From Crocodylus rhombifer (lineage: Eukaryota > Chordata > Crocodylia > Crocodylidae), in the NCBI GenBank assembly GCA_038503035.1, contig JAVSML010038995.1:61728-125727 (forward strand): 64,000 nucleotides of DNA, read 5' to 3'. Positions 55,791-64,000 of this stretch are shown here, piece after piece (the first letter of the stretch is position 1; the number at the start of each line of letters is the position of its first letter). The translations under genes were made by a program, and so were the position numbers. The notes below the pieces were generated by a model. The model had not been told where the DNA came from, searched no databases, and was given only the letters and a program-made list of their open reading frames with translations.

Positions 55791-57924
55791 TGAGGGATCA
55801 TTTATTTGACAACAACACAGTTATAAAATATACATTGAGGATTGTTAAAAGCCCAAATCATCTGTGATTTCCCCAGGAGGGTAAGTTGGATATAAGATGT
55901 TGCTGGTTCAACAGCAGGCAAAACTGGTTAAATAGTGAAATTTATACTAGTACAGCATGAGCTAGGGAAAGAAAGTGTAGCCTACATATTCAGGAGACAG
56001 GAAAACTAACAGAATGTAAAACTGAAATAAAAGACTGGACTTACAGTTGCTTACGACACTTCAGATTTTGACACAAATGGAGAAATAGGCCAAAGTGCCA
56101 ATCCATTATAAAAAATTACAAATATTATTAACTACAGGTGATGCACATGTTGGAAAGATGGCACAGATTTTACTTTTCGGGAGTAGTTCTAAACTAAAGT
56201 GACAGCTCATTACAGTAATAGTGAATCTTCAACAGCAATAGTAAGTCAGTTCCTGAGGTTGTGCAAATTGGTATAAATCAGTTAATTTCTGTGGATCTGC
56301 ATAGATTTAAGAGGATCTGATTATGTAACTTCAAAACTGTACCATGAAACTCCTGAGCTAATTTTCAATGCGCTAATTCCCTTTAGCTCTCTGATCTTTC
56401 CTTTTCTCTAAGCAGTTGTGATACAAAAATGTGAAGGGTAGAAAGTAAACTAGTCCTATTCTCCTTTTCCATTACAGAAGACTGAAATGTCATTTGAAGT
56501 TAATCACTGATAAGCATTGATTATAAAGATATATTATTTTGCCCAATGTATTGCTAACTGGTGGACCTCACTGATGTATGAGATCTTTCGAAGAGTGCCT
56601 GATTTTCTGAAAAGGACTAATAGTCAGTGGAAATATCCAGGACAAATGTTCCTCCAGATACAGCATTGCACAACTTGAATAACAGAAATAGCAATCTTCC
56701 TTTGAAACATCAAGTAATGGGTATTTGCTAGCATGACTGTATTGCTGTAACAAACAAACAAAAAAAAATCTTATGTTTTATCTAGAAATAATTATTGGGA
56801 GTCCTTAAAAAATAGCAGTAACTTAAGGGAAATTATGTCAATTTTATGGTTTCCATGCATCTCCCACTGCTAAAAATAAATTTCTTAAAAACTATCATAT
56901 ATGCTCTGTCTAATTTTCATTGGAATTCACTGTATAGCTGTTTTTCCTGGGTGATGTACCTCAGTTTTCAAATAAAAACCTGATTTAATAGCACGATTAA
57001 ACACATTAAATAAACTAGAACTAGAGCCCTAAATCTAAAAAGTGTCACAGGACATGCTGTAATCTGCTCCCCTCCAGGGGCTGTCTGACTTTTATTATTG
57101 TCCCCTGTAGTACAGCATTCTAGTCCTCTGAAGTGCGTGTGGAGGACCCTCTATGATCACACCACAAAAAATCCCAAATTTGGAAACACAGAGTGGGGGC
57201 CCCAGCATGGCCCCAACTTCACTTAGCACTTTTTAGCACATACAGTAAGAAACCATGAAATTTCTAGCTTCTCAAACATATACAATCATTTTTAATCCTT
57301 TGAATAGATGAAGCATGAACAGTGATCAGCAGAGAACACTTCCTAATTACAGTTCATTTGATTTTGTGTGGGGAAAAAAATCAATGTATAGTACAGAATG
57401 TAATTTGCAAATCCCTGAGAATACTAAGTAGGCTGTGTCAAAATTACCACATGTATTATACCAGCAATTGTTAAGCCATCAGTGCTGCAAGGTTTCTAAG
57501 AATCCTGATGAGGCTTTCTTCCATTTGCTTCATGTACCTACATAGTGCTAATTGCTCACAAAACATTTTGACTACTGCATCCCAACTGAGTAATACAGTA
57601 TTTTGTGGTAGCAGATACATACGTGGGTACCTGAAAGTACAGAGCAAAATTTGGCTCTTGTGTAAACAAGTGCAACTCCTTTGATGTCAGTTAAATGCAC
57701 CTAGTTATGCCATATATAAATATGTGGGCTAGAGAGACATGAAAATGGGGCAACTGCCCACTGCACGACAAAGTGAAGCAGAATATGCCTGAATTCTCCT
57801 CTTCCTAGTCTAAAACCCCATTATTTCATCAATGGAATAAATAATGGGCTTCATTATGGGTTTCCACAAGGTTCAGTTATAACACTGTGCTTTTCTTACT
57901 TTAATACAAATGCCTGCTATAATA
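55791..57924. other. No gene seen in 2.1 kb
   Basis: AT-rich unique-looking sequence. No repeat boundary, RNA gene or coding frame is supported. Confidence 0.5.
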
Positions 57925-58018
57925 AGAATAAATTTCCTTTGGGCTAGGGACGCACCAAAAATGACCTGGGCAGAGCAAGCCGGGGCAGAGGTCTGGGCAG
58001 ACCATAGTTTCACAATTA

Positions 58019-58165
58019 GTAGTTTCACAGTTAGTAGGGTTGGAAGGGACCTGAGCAGATCATCAAGACCGACCTCCTGCCATGGCAGGAAAGAGTACTG
58101 GGGTCAAATGACCCCAGCAAGATGTTTGTCTAGCCTTGTCTTAAAGACAGGCTGGAAGCAGGAGC
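58019..58165 (-). mobile_element. CR1 3' tail fragment
   Basis: The reverse strand reads the end of a CR1: GGTCAAATGACCCC.. region, GGTCGGTCTTGATGATCTGCTC, then TCCCTTCCAACCCTACTAAC with the tail GTGAAACTACTAATTGTGAAAC (each outlined only). The same subfamily as the nested copy at 31428. It sits within the GC-rich block that starts near 57943. Confidence 0.8.
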
Positions 58166-58387
58166 ACCACCTGCAGTGGCAGCAACAGCAGCAGGGACCC
58201 CCTGCTAAGGCCCTAGGTGAGGCATACACCCACCTTTAGGAGCCAAGGCACCAGCTGCGAGAGGCACTGGCTGACTATCTCCTTCCGCATTCCCCACTGT
58301 AGCCCACCTGGACAGCTGCCCATGAACCCCCAACCCACTGCTTACCCCCAGTACCATGCCCACTGCAGACAGTTCTCAGAAAAACAC

Positions 58388-59531
58388 TTTATTGGCCTCA
58401 CAACAAACAGACCCTCCCAACTCCTCCCTCCCACCCCCACAACAGAAGCTGTCCCCCCTATCACCCCAACAACAGAGCCCCTCCAGCACCCACCTCACCA
58501 CAGTGGGTGGCTGTGGGGTGGGGGTGACTAGGGGGCAGAGCCTAGGGAAAGGCATCCACCACCCTGGTCTCTGGCCATTCCCCTGTGGGTACACATGCCA
58601 CGGTGAGGCCAGTGAACAGGGGGCTCAGCCAGGGTGATGGTGGCCATTGGTTCCCTGGTGTGTGTGGCTCCCCCTTGAGCAGTCAATGGCCAGGACCAGC
58701 AGAACCAGCATGCAGTCCTTGCCCCATTGCAGGCAGCTCCATCTCTGTGCTGCATGGAGCCAAGGCAAGCGGCAGTGCGTGGCCTAAGCAGTCAGGCTGG
58801 GTGGTGGGGGACCCAGGGCAGGGGCAGTATCTTCTGGCTGCTGGAGGCAGTGCTGGACAACCACCCAGCCCCACAGTGGGGACCTGCTGCTGGGTGACAG
58901 GCAGCTGCTAGGGGGCAGGCAGGGCCAGAGCCAGGGCCAGGGGTAGGGGCAGGGGCAGGGCAGCAGGTGGCATAAAGGTGACCACCAGGGTCAAGACAGT
59001 GTTCAGAATCCATCATTCCTGCTCCATGGCCTACACTGCCCTGGCCATGACCGTACCCTGCTCCCACAGAGCCTCCATACATTCCTGCTCCAGGCCCAGG
59101 AGCTACACCCTGAACTCCTGGTCCACCCAGTCCCACACCTCCTTGTGCTAGTCCCATGTGTCCTCATGGATCATTATCTCCACCCACCACCTGTCCTGCT
59201 GCACAGTGTCTTCCACCTGCCACATCCATGCATATGCCTGTTGGTCCTCCATGGCTATCACCAGCCAGTCCAAAAAGAGGGTCTGATCCTGGATCCTTCT
59301 CCTGCAGAACTGGTACATCCCCAGGGCCCTAGCTGTGGGTGGTGGTGACTCTGAGGCTGTATTCTGGTTGCCAACAGCAACCTCTCCTCCGCATGCAGCT
59401 GCAGGACCTGCAGAGCCATGAGAAAGAAGCTGTTTGTGGGAGTTTGCAACATTTCTGAGATAAGATGCTCTGTCTGTGCAATGCCTGGCCTCAGATAAGG
59501 GGTTGAACATGCACAGCTGCCCAGGAACCAT
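58388..59531 (-). pseudogene. Degraded reverse-strand ORF region with its own poly(A) signal
   Basis: On the reverse strand, 59531-59148 is open for 127 codons and ends in a charged, aromatic segment (RRRIQDQTLFLDWLVIAMED, then QVEDTVQQDRWWVE). After a TAG the same frame continues with HKEVWDWVDQEFR, LLGLEQECMEALWEQG and VLTLVVTFMPPAALPLPLP between stops. An AATAAA (inverse TTTATT, 58388-58393) lies downstream. The helix-rich, Trp- and Gln-rich sequence is somewhat like the C-terminal tails of transposon-derived Myb/SANT-like proteins, but this is a weak impression and no Myb repeat is seen. Most likely a decayed element gene. Confidence 0.35.
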
Positions 59532-59914
59532 TGTACATCGCCCAGGCAGATGTGGACCCAGGTGGCTTTTGGTTCAATGCCTGGCCTCTGGTGCCTCCCC
59601 TCCCCTTTCACTCACTCCCCAGAGACTGGCAGGCCACTGGGTGCTGACCACAGACAGCCTGCCTTCCCTCCCCCATTCCCAGGATGGGACAGGCCAGGAT
59701 CCTGGCAGCACCTGCTTCCATGGCTTCAGACCACACTGGTCTCCTGTGCTGCTGCCACCCCACAGTGCCCCGGTTCAGAGAGTGCAGGGCTTCCAGATGA
59801 TAGGGATGAGGAGCTGCCCATGCCCATGCCCCGCCCTCCCTGCAGGGGGCCTCTCTAGAGAGATGCCCTGGGGCCAGCCCCCCCGATCTCAATCACTGGC
59901 ACTACACCTCAATC

Positions 59915-60199
59915 ATGCCTGTGCTGTGCATGTCTCAGGTGCTGTACAAGAAGCTGTCTGTGTGGACCAAGGGGTGCCTGACCTGCTTTGCCCTGCTGAT
60001 GATCATTGCCATAGTGCTCCAGGTATACCTGCATACCTGGCACAAAACCCTGAGCTTTGATGGTGCAGGGGGCAAGCCTGGCCCATCCTTCAACTTGCGC
60101 TACTGCCTGGAGGGCTACCTGTGGCTGCACTATATGTTCCTACCACCTGCATCTGAGGGGGGCATTGCTGCCATCATCTACTCATTCCTCAGTGTGTGA
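59915..60199 (+). CDS. Unrecognised small membrane-protein ORF followed by a poly(A) signal
   Basis: 94 codons from ATG 59915 (MPVLCMSQVLYKKLSVW) to TGA 60199; the frame stays open upstream into 59822. Third codon positions are strongly G/C, as in vertebrate coding sequence. There is one clear hydrophobic helix (CLTCFALLMIIAIVLQVYL, residues 22-40), then NLRYCLEGYLWLHYMF, and a hydrophobic end GGIAAIIYSFLSV. AATAAA at 60238-60243 lies 39 bases after the stop. It could be a last exon, a retrocopy or part of a mobile element. An acceptor-like CCCTCCCTGCAG precedes it at 59834-59845. No family is recognised. Confidence 0.35.
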   Translation: MPVLCMSQVLYKKLSVWTKGCLTCFALLMIIAIVLQVYLHTWHKTLSFDGAGGKPGPSFNLRYCLEGYLWLHYMFLPPASEGGIAAIIYSFLSV

Positions 60200-60237
60200 G
60201 GCCCATGTCTACCTAGGTGCAGGGGCATGGACTGCTC

Positions 60238-60243
60238 AATAAA
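60238..60243 (+). terminator. Poly(A) signal after the 59915 ORF
   Basis: AATAAA in GCTCAATAAAGTTTTGCACTG, followed by T- and G/T-rich sequence, as at a functional cleavage site. Confidence 0.5.
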
Positions 60244-60259
60244 GTTTTGCACTGTCTCT

Positions 60260-61060
60260 TGCCTCCCTGCATACTGTTCGGGTGGAACCTGGGGGCAGGG
60301 GAATGCAGCCAGGCCAGGCAGGGAAGTTGAGCCAGGGCCAGGGCCTGAGACAAAGGCTGGGGTGGGGAGGGCCCTCCCCATAGTGCCATGATCACCAGTC
60401 TCCTCATGTGGCCAGTTGGGGTCCTAGGTGGTAGCATATGGCATCACCAATGACATAATTGGGGCTCCTGCACCAGTTCTCTGAGCCTCCATGCAACTGC
60501 CCCTGTGCTGCTGGGCCTGGGTGGCTGTCTGCAGCACCCAGCACAAGCCATGGCATGGGACTAGGAGCTGCACTGCAAGGTGATGCCCTGCAGGACCTGC
60601 AGGTTCCATGCAGGCTGCTGGGGCTTGGTTGCAGTCAGCTGGCACTGGTCCCAATGGCTAGGAACTGGCTACAGCTAGGCCTGGGTGCTGGCAGACCTGG
60701 CAGGAGCTTGCAGCAGCCTGCAGTGCTGGATGGCATGTATCTGGAAGTTGCATGGGGCTGCAGTGCCAGGCAGTTGCACCAGGGTGCAGGCACACTGGCA
60801 CAGGTAGCTTGCAGGCTGTGCAGGGGAAGCAGAGGTCAAAAGTCCCACCAGGCTCCCTGCTGTTGTGCCCCAAGGTTCAAAATGCCTGCAGGTGTTTAAA
60901 GGGCCCGAGGCTGTGTCTGCTATAGAGATGACTCATTCCTGGGGTGAGAGAGGCTTCCAACCCCAGGGCCCTGGTACTGAGCTCAGGCTGGCCCCCTAGT
61001 GACAGAGCTGACCAGGAGCAAATCTGCTCTATTTAGCATCTACACATGCATTACCTTGCA
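60260..61060. other. GC-rich sequence, no gene assigned
   Basis: CTGCAGG- and GGCTGG-rich sequence continuing the GC-rich block. Long open frames (for example 60459-60899) are repetitive and have no domain. Composition drops back to AT-rich after about 61060. Confidence 0.4.
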
Positions 61061-61465
61061 GTAAGTACTCTCAAGTAAATTTTTGAAGCATGACTCCCAT
61101 GCCTAACCCCCTCAGCTTTTCCATGTACATCTCTCTCTCAGTAAATTATCCTTTCAAGTACCCCAATAAATTTCTCTTTAATTTTATTTTATTCCCCCTT
61201 CTCCTTCACCCCCTTTCCCCAGCTCCTTATTTATTACCTTGCTCCACTTGACCAGAAAAAGGTGAGAGCCAGTTGGGCACCAGTGACCCTGAATTCTAAA
61301 TCTGACTTTGCTGCTAATGCTCTCTGTAGGCTTTGCTGTGTCACTTAATCACGCTGCCTCTATTTCTCTGAGAGAAATAAGGAAAATAACATTCATTTAG
61401 TGTACTTCAGAGGGATGTCCTGGGGCCTAATTAGTGTTTGTAAAGCAGCATGAAGTTGAATGGTA

Positions 61466-61507
61466 TTTGACATATGATGATGATGATTATTATTATTATT
61501 ATTATTG
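61466..61507. repeat. (ATG)n/(ATT)n microsatellite
   Basis: ATG triplets pass into ATT triplets. Confidence 0.95.
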
Positions 61508-63230
61508 AAGGCTGGGCTATATGCCTTCGGTTAATTTTTTTACTCTATTTTCAACTCTGTTTCTGCTACTTCTGTTTTTCCTCCTCCCTTTCACCTTCCT
61601 CTCCCCGAATGCCAAGTTCAGGCACATTACCACATAAGCACTGCTTACCAAATCTCTCACTGGCCCCTCTAGACATTCTTCAGCACAAGTTTTGCCACCT
61701 TTCCACACCTACTCCAGCAGTTCAAGATGATTTTGATACTGTGATATGTGCATAGGAAAGAAGCCAGGAAACATAATTTTTCCCTCACCCACTCAGAATA
61801 TCCATACCCTATATCTAAGTATTTGGTAACTTCTCAGTATCATTGTCCATGAGTTGTAATATTTTTTACAAGTTCATCTTGGGCAGCAGCTTCAGCTTTC
61901 TACTCCATGGTATTTCACAGATAAAATCACTTTCATGGTACAATGGATGGGATCTCACTACACTCTGCATGCAGGAAGCCAGAGCCCTGACTAACAGACT
62001 GCAAAATCTGCTATCCCACTTACCACTGCTCCTCAGTGGCCTAAGCTGGAGAGCTGTAGTCTTGCCATTGACTGATACTGTTACAGGGTTACACTTACAA
62101 CTATTCAGACAGAAGGAAAAACAGTTGAAAAAAGAAAGAAAGAAAGATAGAAAAAGGTTCCTAATAAATAAAACTGAAACCCAGAAAGCTCCCTGAATAT
62201 AAGATTAAGAGCTATGGTCAATCAGAAAAACTGTCAGAACTTGAAGGAAGCAATTGGAGAAGACAAATGAACTTTATGCTGCATTCTGCTTTGAGATTAA
62301 TCAGCATGAATTATGGAGAAGAATGGGCAATACGTAGGTGCTCACAGTGAAAACAATGTACTTGTTGACAGGCAATAATGTACTGTACCTCTGTTCATAA
62401 GTTATAACTTCATTCACTGGAAAGAAACAGTTGTTTTCCATTCTTCAAATGCTTCACCAAAATGATGACAATACAATGGGTCTCCAGGGTTTGTTATTAA
62501 ACTGGCATTTGCAAATGTCAGGCATTCAAATCCTATCCTGGGCATCTGAAAGCCAAGTTTATCCATGAAAACAAGTTGAAAGAGATGACAAAAAAAAAAG
62601 CGTGAATAAAATACTAAGATGACTGTTGTCCACAGGATGCTTTAAAGTAAAGCCCAAAGGTGTCAATTAGGACTGAAGGCTCCATTCTAATCTATAGAAT
62701 ATTTACTTGTGTTTTGAGGTCATGCAATCCACAAAACAAATTCAGAGGCAATTCCAATGAAATCTTAAGAGAGTCTTTGTGCATATCTTATGCTTTCCAC
62801 AGCCTCTCCCTTTCTTTGTGGTATCTGGTCAACCAATTTAGACTTCATTTGGACTCTATCACCTTATTACGATTACCATTTTACAGACCTATTTACACCT
62901 CTCGGGATCAAATTTAAAGAACAGGAAAAAAGGTGATATTCCTGATTTCAAAATTCTGATATTGGGAAACACTCTATTTTACACACTTATTTAGTAAAGA
63001 TAGAAATCATAATGCAAAGGCATTTTAGGGTGAGGTTACATGTTAGAGATAGCAGGTACTAATTTGAGGGAATATTATCTGTGTTAAGGTTAACAGTTTT
63101 GTAATCAGTCACACCTTCAGGGTTAATACCCTTTCTAACATGCAGTGCTTGAACCAGCTGCTAGAGGGCCAGTGAACATACACTTTAAGTCTGTTCCATG
63201 CCCGGCCCATTCGCTGACTCTCTGGCTATA
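61508..63230. other. No gene seen
   Basis: AT-rich intergenic sequence with a short AAAG repeat at 62135-62155. Nothing coding is recognised. Confidence 0.5.
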
Positions 63231-63640
63231 GTATAGGCCAGAGGTGGGAAGTTAAGACCCCCCCCCATGACACTTGGATCACTCCTTCCATCTCCCAAAT
63301 CATCCCACCAGCTCTTGTTGGCCCCCAGATCCTCCTTCCCCCCCGGGTAACACCCCCACCCCGGATTGCTGCCCTGATACCCCAATCAGTCCAAAAGCAG
63401 CAGCTGCAGCAGCAAAAAGGAGAAGAGGTGCCCCCTTCCTGCCTACTCCCAGGCTCCCTGCAGCCCATGCTGCTCTCATGCATCTGGACCTAGCTCACAC
63501 CAAGCACCATAGCAGCTTGGCAGCTCCTTGCCCACCCTACCCCCTCACCCCACCTCTCTTCAACTGCAGGGGCTGGATCTGGGCACATAGGAGCAGATAG
63601 GGAGGAGAGACCCTGCACCAATGCATCTACTGCTCTCAGG
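63231..63640. other. C-rich segment, unassigned
   Basis: It opens CCAGAGGTGGGAAGTTAAG and has runs of C. It may be a decayed DNA-transposon end joined to the CR1 that follows. Open frames on both strands are low-complexity. Confidence 0.35.
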
Positions 63641-63644
63641 CTCA

Positions 63645-64000
63645 TTAAGATTATTCTGCACTGGTCCAGTCCTGCAGGGAGCAAACCAGGAAAGCCAAGG
63701 CTGCAACTGAACTCCACCTAGCTTCGAGCATCAAGGACAATAAAAAGTAACTTTTCAGATATGTTGGGAGCCAGAGGAAAAGCAAGGTCAACATTGGACC
63801 CCTGCTGAACCAGATGGGGCAAATGACAACTGACGCCCAGGAAAAAGCCAACCTATTAAATGGGTACTTTGCGTCGATCTGTCATCAGTCCCATGGGACG
63901 CCCATGCCCGCCACGGGACATGGAGGTCCGGGTGAGGGAGATCCCCTGCCCTCCATTAATGCTGACCTCATGAAGGAACATCTTGAGAAGCTGGTTTTTT
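63645..64000 (+). mobile_element. CR1 LINE, partial at the right edge
   Basis: Read across frames, this is CR1 ORF2 between the endonuclease and the polymerase. A KVNIGPLLNQMGQMTTDAQE segment (about 63790-63848), KANLLNGYFASICHQ (63849-63892) and LMKEHLEKL (63969-63993) can be read in one frame. The element should continue to the right, outside the window. Confidence 0.8.

Noticed and set aside
60459..60899. 146-codon forward frame
   Set aside because: Built from CTGCAGG- and GGCTGG-type repeats, with no domain and no conserved-looking codon pattern.
1..64000. CRISPR arrays, bacterial operons, riboswitches, tRNA or rRNA genes
   Set aside because: The window is vertebrate. No regularly spaced repeats, ribosome-binding patterns or tRNA-like cloverleaf sequences were found; the tRNA-like 18 bases at 17379 are the retroviral primer site.

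Overview
This is vertebrate nuclear DNA, most likely from a crocodilian (alligator or crocodile); a turtle is the main alternative. The reasoning is indirect. The repeat content is dominated by CR1 LINEs, whose 3' tails read ATTCTATG or close variants. With them are Tx1-type LINE fragments, hAT-like DNA transposons, many palindromic MITEs, and ERVs with LTRs of 0.4 to 1 kb. No host protein-coding gene with recognisable exons is visible. The window looks like an intergenic or long intronic stretch that has collected mobile elements.

Layout. 1-6 kb: an old CR1 tail, a decayed reverse-strand LINE and a reverse-strand LTR region. 6-7.5 kb: an old Tx1-type LINE. 7.9-9.25 kb: a rearranged CR1. 10.2-10.9 kb: a hAT-type element with an 8-bp duplication. 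14.4-14.8 kb: a palindromic MITE. 16,909-24,592: a complete but disabled endogenous gammaretrovirus with two LTRs, primer-binding site, gag, pro-pol, env, polypurine tract and a 4-bp target duplication. 27.8-32.9 kb: a nearly full-length CR1 carrying a foreign segment, a nested CR1 and a solo LTR. 33.6-35.4 kb: a DNA-transposon-like repeat split by a 922-bp LTR. 35.4-43 kb: MITEs, a CR1 tail and a young-looking Tx1-type LINE insertion flanked by a perfect 17-bp duplication. 43.9-46.1 kb: a reverse-strand CR1. 50.6-52.7 kb: a CR1 split by a 1.66-kb DNA transposon. 54.6-55.8 kb: an unidentified CpG-rich block. 57.9-61 kb: a GC-rich block with two oppositely oriented ORF regions, each followed by a poly(A) signal, not recognised. 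The right edge enters another CR1.

The provirus is the only multi-gene system. Its gag and pol lie in one frame separated by UAG, as in gammaretroviruses. The env start overlaps the pol end by 8 bases. A splice donor in the leader and a strong acceptor before env can be seen. Gag and pol carry about a dozen disabling changes and the reverse transcriptase active site is altered, while env has a single frameshift. An 18-base primer site matching the lysine-tRNA type, joined to a gammaretroviral gag-pol, is the most unusual combination seen. All coordinates and counts come from reading the sequence by eye, so boundaries without stated duplications are approximate.
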